The notes beneath the pieces were generated by a model, which saw only the letters and a program-made list of their open reading frames with translations, was not told the origin of the DNA and did no database searches. Positions 1 through 6,112 of a stretch of 9,031 nt of DNA are shown piece by piece. Made by a program: the position numbers and the translations under genes. This DNA is from M0108 sp964523415 (GTDB taxonomy: Bacteria; Pseudomonadota; Gammaproteobacteria; Chromatiales; Chromatiaceae). How positions within the stretch are numbered: the stretch's first letter is position 1; every line of letters begins with the position of its first letter. The DNA is taken from the NCBI GenBank assembly GCA_964523415.1, contig CAZFZB010000113.1, forward strand, positions 1 to 9,031, written 5' to 3'.

Positions 1-275
1 CTGGCGATCAGCACGATATTGCCTGCGAGCCTGGTACTGCGGGAATTCCAGCCCAAGGCGAAAACCATCATCGAGACCAGGATGGAAACGGTCTCGAGGA
101 TCAGATGCAGTGGCAGATAATGTGGGATGCCCTTGCTATCCGGAATCGTCGGCGCCAACCAGGCGATGAACTGGATTAGGGCGAGAAGCAGCAGGAAAAG
201 CCCCATGCGGCGCATGGGCTGCCGGAAATCCGGATGCAGAGAAAGTTCCGATTCAATAATGGAAGTCAATCTCAT
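1..275 (-). CDS. MASE3-type membrane sensor protein, 5' part (runs off left edge)
   Basis: Only the first ~91 codons lie in the window; the frame is open from the ATG at 275 to the left edge. The product begins with a short polar segment and then a hydrophobic helix at about residues 25-43 (GLFLLLLALIQFIAW). A second helix follows at about 55-76, within the stretch PHYLPLHLILETVSILVSMM, and the third begins at the edge (NIVLIA). The PHYLPLH...LET...FALGWN...NIVLIA pattern resembles the start of the MASE3 membrane-associated sensor domain, which normally precedes PAS, histidine kinase or GGDEF output domains. The output domain is outside the window, so the class of signalling protein is unknown. 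It lies 182 nt downstream of the response regulator on the same strand and may have its own promoter. The ribosome site is weak (GGA about 10 nt upstream), so the start is tentative. Confidence 0.72.
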   Translation of the reverse strand, partial: MRLTSIIESELSLHPDFRQPMRRMGLFLLLLALIQFIAWLAPTIPDSKGIPHYLPLHLILETVSILVSMMVFALGWNSRSTRLAGNIVLIA

Positions 276-457
276 TCGCTTCGTCCATAGGTTTCAGATT
301 AACCAGGGGCAACCCAACCCCAACGCTGCGGGGAGACCAGAGGGCAACGGGAGGTTTCCCACGCGCCTTGTTTATTTCAGGGTTGATAATCTCAGGGACC
401 AAACACATAGCATCAGGTCCGAAATTGAGTGTCGGTTCACTTGGGACCCTCTTGCCT

Positions 458-1084
458 TTACCCCTTGCTCTCGCAAATTTCCAGTGTGACTAGCATCCTC
501 ATGAGTTCTGACAGGGTCCTGGCCGCCATCTTTTCCATCACCCGGGCCCGATGGGCCTCGACGGTGGATTGGGTGATACCCATCTCACTGGCAATCACCT
601 TATTGCGCTGACCATCCACCACTCGCAGCATCACCTCGGCCTCGCGGGGGGTCAGCCGCGCGATACGCTCCTTGATCTCGGCGAGACGGCTGGCCTCACC
701 CCGGCGCAGGGCATCCTGCTGCATGGCCCGGTGCACACTGTCAAGCAGGGCCTGGGCATTGAAGGGTTTTTCCAGGAAGTCGAGGGCCCCGGCCTGGAGG
801 GCGCGCACGGCCATGGGGACATCGCCATGGGCGGAGATCATGACGATGGGCGGGTGGCTGGGGAACTGTTGCAGGCGGGATTGCAGTTCCAGGCCGCTCA
901 TGCCCCGCATCCGCACATCGAGAATTAGACAACCGTGCTGGTCCGGGCTGAAGTGGTCCAGATAGTCCTGGGCCGAGTCATAACTGGCCACCTCCAGGCC
1001 CACCGATTCCATCAGGAGCTGGATCGATTCCCGCACCTGCTGGTCGTCATCGACGATGTAAATAGTTGGTTGTCTCGCTGACAT
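458..1084 (-). CDS. FixJ/TtrR-like response regulator (receiver + LuxR-type HTH)
   Basis: The product is a 208-residue DNA-binding response regulator. The receiver domain covers about residues 6-120: acidic pocket D12-D13-D14, phospho-acceptor D56 in LILDVRM, conserved S84 and K106 (EKPF). The C-terminal LuxR-type helix-turn-helix covers about 140-200 (LTPREAEVMLRVVDG, then VIASEMGITQSTVEAHRARV). This layout is that of the FixJ/NarL class, including TtrR and ThsR. It follows the sensor kinase gene by 91 nt on the same strand and is almost certainly its cognate partner. A GGGGGA stretch a few bases before the ATG is an acceptable ribosome site. Its targets are not known from sequence; the sox promoter upstream of soxY is the obvious candidate by proximity (inference). 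Confidence 0.93.
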   Translation of the reverse strand: MSARQPTIYIVDDDQQVRESIQLLMESVGLEVASYDSAQDYLDHFSPDQHGCLILDVRMRGMSGLELQSRLQQFPSHPPIVMISAHGDVPMAVRALQAGALDFLEKPFNAQALLDSVHRAMQQDALRRGEASRLAEIKERIARLTPREAEVMLRVVDGQRNKVIASEMGITQSTVEAHRARVMEKMAARTLSELMRMLVTLEICESKG

Positions 1085-1107
1085 GGATCCCCCGGGGAGT
1101 CAGTGGT

Positions 1108-1155
1108 GCCTGGCCTTGGCGCCGGGGAGGATGAGGGTCTGACACCCGGCCAGGC
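1108..1155. repeat. 8-bp inverted repeat between kinase and regulator genes
   Basis: GCCTGGCC at 1108-1115 is perfectly complementary to GGCCAGGC at 1148-1155, with a 32-nt GC-rich spacer, in the 91-nt gap between the kinase stop and the regulator start. No T-tract follows it on the transcribed strand, so it is not a canonical terminator. It may fold in the mRNA and adjust relative expression, or be chance in GC-rich DNA. Confidence 0.3.
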
Positions 1156-1175
1156 CGAGTTGGAATTGTAGCCTC

Positions 1176-3335
1176 TCAGATACCTTGCGCGGGAAGGCTG
1201 AAGCGAAACTGGGTCCCGGTGGGGCCGGTTACCTCCAGTTGGAGGCTGCCCCCATGGGCATCGACGATACCCTTGCTGATCGATAGGCCCAGGCCCATGC
1301 CCCCGCTCTTGGTGGTGACGAACTGTTTGAAGATTTCGGTACGCAAGGCCTCGTCCACCCCTATACCGGTGTCGCGCACCACCACCTCGACCCGATCCGG
1401 ACCAGGCGCTGCGGTAGCAATGGTAAGACATCGCTCGGTGAGACCGGGGTCGGCCATGGCATCGATGGCATTGGTGGCGAGGTTGAGGATGACCTGCTGT
1501 ATCTGGATGTCCTGTGCCCAGACCAAGGGTAGGTCCGAGCCAAGTCGGGTCTGGACCTGAACTCCGACCCGTTGGGCCTCGGAGCGGATCAGTACCAAGA
1601 CCTTTTGAACCAATTCATTGATATCTAGCGCAGTTTTGACCGGGGTTTCCTTTTTGACGAACTGGCGCATCTGCCGGATGATGTCGCCACCGCGCTGGGC
1701 CAGCATGGTAATGGTGACCAGGGTATCGCTCAGGCGGCCGGCCCCCTGGCCATCGAGACCGCTGTCGAGCAGACGGATGCAGGCCTGGGCATTGGAGGCG
1801 ATGGCCGTGAGGGGTTGGTTGATTTCGTGGGCGATTCCGGCGGCCATCTCGCCGAGGGTGTTGAGGCGGCCCATGTGGGCCAGTTCGCGTTGGTGGCGGC
1901 GGCGGGACTCCTCGCTGTGCTGACGCTCGCTGATGTCGCGGAATACCACCACGCTGCCGATGATGTCGCCCTTTCCATCGCGCAAGGGGGAACAGGCGTA
2001 CTCCACTGGGAAGTGGCTGCCATCCTTGCGCCAAAACCAGTCTTCCGGGATGTGACGGGCCTTGCCATCCTGGCAACTGCGATAGACGGGACACTCCCGG
2101 GCGGGAAAGGGGGTACCGTCGCTACGGGTATGGTGGAGGAGTTCATGCTGGTTACGGCCGACCATCTCCTCGGCGCGCCAGCCGGTCATCTCAGTCATGG
2201 CCCGGTTAGCGAAGGTGGAATTGCCCTCGCGATCGACACCATAGATGCCGTCGGCGACGGAGTTGAGGATCAGGAGGTGTTGCGCCTCCAGGTTCACCTT
2301 GGCCTTGCGCAGTTGCCGATTGAGTCCCCAGATCCGGTAAAGCAGGGATGCAATCAGCAGGAGGAGGATCAGCCCCGCCACCACCCAAGCCAGGTACCGC
2401 TGCACCACATCACTGAGGGTGAAGTCCTGATCATAGGGGGGCTGCCTGAGACGCCGGAACAGGTCGTGGACCGGCTGATAGTCGAGGGGCACGGTCCAGC
2501 CAGCGTAATTCCCAGCCAGGGCTGCAGGGTGATCGGGGGGCATCCTGAGCAGGGCCACCGCCACCTGCTGAGCCAGGTCGTTAGGGGTGTGACTGACCTT
2601 GCTGAAGGGCCACTCGGGATAGAGATCGGTACTGTGGATGAGGGGGAAGCGGTCGGTGGGCCTGGGATTGAGCACCCTGAACTGGTTGAGATCGATCAGC
2701 CCCTCCGCCGCCATGTGCTCCAGGATGCTGGTGCGCACGGTTCCCGCATCGGCCTGGCCCAGCAGCACCGCCATCACCACACTGTCGTGATCACCGGCGA
2801 AGGCCAGCCGGGCGAGGTCGCGATAGGGATCGACCCCCTGGCGCAAAAGCTCGTCCCAGGCCATCTCGAAGCCCCCGAGGGAGGTCTCGTCCACCGCCAG
2901 CAAGCTCTTGCCGGCCAGGTCGGAGAGGCGCTGGATATCCTCATGTTCCTGACGAGTGAAGATGACGCTGCCAAACTGGTTCAGGCTCAGGTCCCCTTCC
3001 CGGTTATTGAGCGTTGCGAGGCGCGAAATCCCCTGGCGCACCTCCAGGGCAACATAGATGCCCGGGTTGACCAGGATGAAGTCCACGAACTCCATTTCCA
3101 CGTACTCGCTGATGCGGCTGAAGGGGAGCGGGACTATCTCGAAGCGGTAGCCCTCCAGGGTGCTCGTCAGGTAGTCGGCGGTCGGCTGCCAGAGTTCACG
3201 GGTCAGTTCGGTACCCCGGTGGCTGAGGACGCCGATACGGATCTCCTGGATCGCCTCGGCAGAGGTCGCCGCCATCCAGAGACCCAGGGCCAGGAGGCGG
3301 ACGGCAAGGTGGCGGCACCAAGCTAGGGATGACAT
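1176..3335 (-). CDS. TtrS/ThsS-like sensor histidine kinase with periplasmic PhnD-type binding domain and PAS
   Basis: The product is a 719-residue membrane histidine kinase. Residues 1-28 are a signal peptide (ending TSAEA). Residues ~32-290 match the PhnD-type periplasmic binding fold used by TtrS (tetrathionate) and ThsS (thiosulfate) sensors: EIRIGVLSHRG, then FVDFILVNPGIY, AVDETSLGGFEMAW and HDSVVMAVLLGQADAGTVRT. A transmembrane helix lies at ~314-335. A cytoplasmic PAS domain (~350-470) contains C415, C421 and C448. The HisKA H-box is AGIAHEINQPLTA with H503. The ATPase domain has its N-box at NLATNAIDAM (N618, N622), G1 at DTGIG (655-659) and G2 at GGMGLGLS (678-685). It starts 32 nt after the thioredoxin-protein gene and precedes the regulator. 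No clear Shine-Dalgarno precedes the ATG, but the signal peptide supports this start. The ligand is inferred, not seen: a sulfur oxyanion is likely from family and context. Confidence 0.92.
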   Translation of the reverse strand: MSSLAWCRHLAVRLLALGLWMAATSAEAIQEIRIGVLSHRGTELTRELWQPTADYLTSTLEGYRFEIVPLPFSRISEYVEMEFVDFILVNPGIYVALEVRQGISRLATLNNREGDLSLNQFGSVIFTRQEHEDIQRLSDLAGKSLLAVDETSLGGFEMAWDELLRQGVDPYRDLARLAFAGDHDSVVMAVLLGQADAGTVRTSILEHMAAEGLIDLNQFRVLNPRPTDRFPLIHSTDLYPEWPFSKVSHTPNDLAQQVAVALLRMPPDHPAALAGNYAGWTVPLDYQPVHDLFRRLRQPPYDQDFTLSDVVQRYLAWVVAGLILLLLIASLLYRIWGLNRQLRKAKVNLEAQHLLILNSVADGIYGVDREGNSTFANRAMTEMTGWRAEEMVGRNQHELLHHTRSDGTPFPARECPVYRSCQDGKARHIPEDWFWRKDGSHFPVEYACSPLRDGKGDIIGSVVVFRDISERQHSEESRRRHQRELAHMGRLNTLGEMAAGIAHEINQPLTAIASNAQACIRLLDSGLDGQGAGRLSDTLVTITMLAQRGGDIIRQMRQFVKKETPVKTALDINELVQKVLVLIRSEAQRVGVQVQTRLGSDLPLVWAQDIQIQQVILNLATNAIDAMADPGLTERCLTIATAAPGPDRVEVVVRDTGIGVDEALRTEIFKQFVTTKSGGMGLGLSISKGIVDAHGGSLQLEVTGPTGTQFRFSLPAQGI

Positions 3336-3367
3336 GGCCCGCGCATGGCCGTCTAAGGTGGCGTGAC

Positions 3368-4363
3368 CTAATCCCAGAGCTTGGGCGGACCAGTCTCGCC
3401 AGACTCTCGCCGCGTCTCAATCCGTTCCTGGATGAAGCGTTGAAATTCCGGCTGGCGCTGATAGGCACCGGTGGCGACATAGGCCAGGCTGGTGGCGATG
3501 TGATAGGGGCGAATGTAGCTATCGGTACGAAACACCTCCTGGCCCCCGGCGTCCAGAAACAACAGGGTCGGGGTGTAATTGATACCCAGCTCCTGGCTCC
3601 AGTCCCGAGCCGTCATCTCGCGGCCATCCGGGGTGATGAGGGGCTCCGAGGAGCCGAAATCGACCAGGGCGACATCGAACTGCCTCAGCAATTCCCTGGC
3701 CTCGTCCCGCGCCAGGCCCTCGCGATGTAGTTCATCGCAGGCCTGGCAACTGGGCTGTTCGAAGAGCAGCAGCAAAGGCTTGGCGCTGGGACGCTGGTTG
3801 AGCTTGAGGGGGTGGGTCAGATAGCCGGGGTCCTGGTGTAACTCGGTACTGGATTGGGGACCAGCCCGGGCGGCCAGGAAATCCTGGAAAGAGCCGGCGG
3901 GCGCGGGGCGTTGAGCGCTATAGTCGAGGAGGGCGCTGAAGCGCTCTGGCGGATAGTAACCGTTGAGGCGAAAGGTCACCCTCCCCTGTTCATCCAGAAA
4001 GAGCAGGGTCGGCGTGAATTGCACCCTCCGGTCGTGAGCGAAATCCTTTTCGCTTGTCACCTTGCCCTGCAGGTCGGTCACCTCCAGATCGCCCCAGATG
4101 TTGATGGCGATGAAATGGAACTGGGCCCGAGCCTTCGCCTCGATGTCGCGCTGGGTGAAGTTCACCTCGAGCATGCGTTTGCAGTAGGGGCACTCCTCCT
4201 GGTGGAAGTAGAGCACCAGTCGCTTGCCCTCCGCGGTGGCATTCTCCAACTCCTCGTCCAGATGGAGGAAGGAATCCTTGAACCAACCTGGCAGGGCGGC
4301 CATCAGCAGGCTAGTGACCAACCAGAGCAGCAGGGAGGCAACAAGGGCGCGACGAATCTTCAT
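3368..4363 (-). CDS. Membrane-anchored protein with two thioredoxin domains (SoxW-like)
   Basis: The product is a 331-residue periplasmic redox protein. Residues ~6-25 form an N-terminal hydrophobic anchor or signal peptide. Two thioredoxin-like domains follow. The first carries C58-P-Y-C61 (EECPYCKRM) and a cis-proline loop QFTPTLLFLD (P118). The second carries C206-Q-A-C209 (FEQPSCQACDELH) and an almost identical loop NYTPTLLFLD (P265). Both CxxC pairs are intact. SoxW is usually described with one thioredoxin domain, so the tandem form is notable. It lies 50 nt after soxB and 32 nt before the kinase. A likely role is reducing or resolving Sox cysteines, such as SoxY disulfides or persulfides (inference). 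I chose the ATG at 4363 over a TTG two codons upstream because AGGA sits 7 nt before the ATG and is too close to the TTG. The name soxW is plausible but not certain. Confidence 0.9.
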   Translation of the reverse strand: MKIRRALVASLLLWLVTSLLMAALPGWFKDSFLHLDEELENATAEGKRLVLYFHQEECPYCKRMLEVNFTQRDIEAKARAQFHFIAINIWGDLEVTDLQGKVTSEKDFAHDRRVQFTPTLLFLDEQGRVTFRLNGYYPPERFSALLDYSAQRPAPAGSFQDFLAARAGPQSSTELHQDPGYLTHPLKLNQRPSAKPLLLLFEQPSCQACDELHREGLARDEARELLRQFDVALVDFGSSEPLITPDGREMTARDWSQELGINYTPTLLFLDAGGQEVFRTDSYIRPYHIATSLAYVATGAYQRQPEFQRFIQERIETRRESGETGPPKLWD

Positions 4364-4375
4364 GGGCAAATCCTA

Positions 4376-4419
4376 GGCTGAGACCCTGGGGTAGTGCCGG
4401 TGATTGACCGGCCTCAGCC
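4376..4419. repeat. Nested inverted repeats at the soxB 3' end
   Basis: The outer arms GGCTGAG (4376-4382) and CTCAGCC (4413-4419) enclose an inner hairpin GCCGGT (4396-4401) / ACCGGC (4407-4412) with a 5-nt loop. CCTGGG (4385-4390) and CCCAGG (4418-4423) are a competing pair. The structure overlaps the soxB stop codon (4414-4416) and fills most of the gap to the thioredoxin-protein gene. No U-run follows in the transcript, so it may be an mRNA-stability or processing element, or a weak terminator, rather than a standard intrinsic terminator. Confidence 0.45.
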
Positions 4420-6021
4420 CAGGCCCGGGTTGTCGGCCATGCCCACCAGCTTGGTGGCATTGACCTTGACGAGGGAGAGGGTTTTCTGGTCGCGCAGGTA
4501 ATCGGCGACTAGTTCCCAAACCGGACGCCCGGGCCCCGGGGTGCCGACGGTCGCCCAACCCGTGACCTTGTAGCTTTTGTCCGCCTCTACGAGACGGCCA
4601 TCGTCCAGGCGCATCTCGCCGATGCGCTGCCCCAGGCTATTGGTGGGGGTGCAGACGTAATCCAACCCACCTACGCGCACCATGTCGCCGCCTTGCTGCA
4701 GATAGGGATCGGGATTGAAGAGGTTATCGGCCACATCCTCCAGTATGGTCTTGAGTTCGCTGCCCTTCATCTCCCGGACATAGGTGGCCGGATAGGTGAT
4801 GGCGGTCTGGTCGAGGACGTTTTCGAAGGTAATGGTGGAACCCGGGGTCACGGTGGTGCCCCAGCGGAACCCAGGCGAGAGGGCTATCTCGGCGTCACCG
4901 GCCTGGCGCAGGGCGTTGCANNNNNNNNNNNNNNNNNNNNNNNNNNNNNNNNNNNNNNNNNNNNNNNNNNNNNNNNNNNNNNNNNNNNNNNNNNNNNNNN
5001 NNNNNNNNNNNNNNNNNNNNCCGCCCGGGTTTTCCACCAGACTGGGGGCGGGGATGCCGTCATGGGTATGACCGCCAAAGATGACATCGATCCCGCGCAC
5101 GGTTGCGGCCATCTTCAGGTCCACATCCATGCCGTTGTGGGAAATCACCACCACCACGTCGGGCTTCTCCTTGGCTCGCACCTGATCCACCATCTCCTGC
5201 ATGTGCTGATCCTGGATGCCAAAGCGCCAGTCTGGGATGAATCGCGCCGGATTGGCGATGGGGGTGTAGGGGAAGGCCTGGCCGATCACGGCCACGCGTG
5301 TGCCATTGACCTCCTTGACGGTATAGGGCTTGAAGGCCAGGCCCGTGGCCTCGTCGAAGCCCGGGAAGTTGGCGAACTTGTAGTCGAACAGGGCCGTGTC
5401 GGAGATCGAGATATTCTGGGCGACGAATTCACCCTTGAAGGCATTAATATTCTCGATCACCTCGGAGTCGTTGTAGGTGAACTCCCAGTGACCTGTCATG
5501 ACATCGACGCCAAGCAGGTTGCAGGCCCCCACCATGTCCTTGCCCCGGGTCCAGAGGGCGGTGCCAGACCCCTGCCAGGTGTCGCCACCGTCCAGTAATA
5601 GGCTGTTACCCTCCCCCGCCTCTGCGCGCAATTGTTTGACCAGGGTGGCCAGGTGGGCGAAGCCGCCGACCTTGCCATAGCGCTGAGCGCCGGCATCGAA
5701 ATCGAGGAAGGTAAAGGCGTGGGCGTCCCTGCCACCCGGGGCAATCCCGAAGTGCTTGAGCAGGTTCGTACCCACCAGGTGCGGGGGCTGCCCCAAGGCG
5801 GCACCCACACCCAGATTGACGCTCGGCTCCCGAAAATAAATGGGGTTGAGTTGGGCGTGGGTGTCGGTGATGTGCAGCAGGCGCACGTTACCATAGCGGC
5901 CACTTTGGTAGAGCGCCTCGCCCTCACCCGCTTGAGTCGCGGCCCGGGTCGACCCCGGCAGCAACCCGGCCATTCCGCCCAAGGCCAACAGGCGGGTAAA
6001 TTCTCGCCGGGATAGATACAT
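4414..6021 (-). CDS. soxB: SoxB, thiosulfohydrolase of the Sox pathway (interrupted by an N gap)
   Basis: SoxB is the periplasmic dimanganese hydrolase that releases sulfate from the sulfonate attached to SoxY. A twin-arginine signal is at the N-terminus (SRREFTRLLALGG, R5-R6). Metallophosphatase-type motifs follow in order: ITDTHAQ (D53, H55), the SoxB signature PIYFREPSVNLGVG (60-73), LDGGDTWQGSG (D147), GHWEFT (177-182), ISHNG (H295) and FGGHTHDG (H318, H320). The C-terminal domain holds SPGFRWGT, LEDVADNLFNPDP and QQGGDMVRVGG. A 100-N run interrupts it after residue 333. The 100 Ns happen to keep frame, and the first split codon (GGN) still encodes Gly. The ATG at 6021 was chosen because AGAGGA lies 8 nt upstream and the Tat signal begins there; an in-frame ATG at 6147 would add a non-conserved leader read through the hairpin and overlapping soxX. 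Confidence 0.96.
   Translation of the reverse strand: MYLSRREFTRLLALGGMAGLLPGSTRAATQAGEGEALYQSGRYGNVRLLHITDTHAQLNPIYFREPSVNLGVGAALGQPPHLVGTNLLKHFGIAPGGRDAHAFTFLDFDAGAQRYGKVGGFAHLATLVKQLRAEAGEGNSLLLDGGDTWQGSGTALWTRGKDMVGACNLLGVDVMTGHWEFTYNDSEVIENINAFKGEFVAQNISISDTALFDYKFANFPGFDEATGLAFKPYTVKEVNGTRVAVIGQAFPYTPIANPARFIPDWRFGIQDQHMQEMVDQVRAKEKPDVVVVISHNGMDVDLKMAATVRGIDVIFGGHTHDGIPAPSLVENPGXXXXXXXXXXXXXXXXXXXXXXXXXXXXXXXXXXCNALRQAGDAEIALSPGFRWGTTVTPGSTITFENVLDQTAITYPATYVREMKGSELKTILEDVADNLFNPDPYLQQGGDMVRVGGLDYVCTPTNSLGQRIGEMRLDDGRLVEADKSYKVTGWATVGTPGPGRPVWELVADYLRDQKTLSLVKVNATKLVGMADNPGLG
4921..5020. other. 100-N assembly gap inside soxB
   Basis: Exactly 100 unknown bases, the usual scaffold placeholder, lie within the soxB coding sequence between ...LVENPG(G) and CNALRQAG.... 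In the SoxB family I recall roughly 85-90 residues between these two points, so the real missing sequence is probably nearer 260 bp than 100 bp (inference from memory of the family, not measured). Confidence 0.9.
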
Positions 6022-6067
6022 GGTTCGGATCCTCTGCTTGGGGTTTAGGGTCTGGGGTAATGACTTG

Positions 6068-6102
6068 GCCCGATCCAAGTCCAGGCTGGACTCGGATCGG
6101 GC
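6068..6102. repeat. Long near-perfect hairpin between soxX and soxB
   Basis: GCCCGATCC (6068-6076) pairs with GGATCGGGC (6094-6102). After a single A/C mismatch, AGTCCA (6078-6083) pairs with TGGACT (6087-6092) around a GGC loop. That gives 15 base pairs with one mismatch in 35 nt. It starts 10 nt past the soxX stop and ends 46 nt before the soxB start. On the transcribed strand the hairpin is followed by CAAGTCATTACC, not a U-run, so a classical intrinsic terminator is unlikely. An mRNA-stabilising or processing element that sets soxYZAX levels relative to soxB fits better. Confidence 0.7.
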
Positions 6103-6112
6103 AGGGGTACTA

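Noticed and set aside
276..457. Promoter or terminator in the gap before the MASE3 gene
   Set aside because: Only short, imperfect repeats such as GGGA/TCCC and weak promoter-like hexamers are visible; none is good enough to call.
127..489. Plus-strand frame of 120 codons at the left end
   Set aside because: Opposite to the MASE3-like membrane protein, which has coherent helices and family motifs. The plus-strand product is not protein-like.
1815..3326. Plus-strand open frame of 503 codons opposite the sensor kinase
   Set aside because: It is a shadow of the kinase gene: its product shows no recognisable domain, and long antisense frames are expected in high-GC coding DNA with strong third-position bias. 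The minus-strand frame has clear signal peptide, PAS and kinase motifs.
4693..5598. Plus-strand open frame of 301 codons opposite soxB, spanning the N run
   Set aside because: It is kept open partly by the unknown bases and lies opposite unmistakable SoxB motifs.
6068..6102. Rho-independent terminator between soxX and soxB
   Set aside because: The stem is strong, but no T-tract follows in the direction of transcription, so it is listed only as a hairpin.
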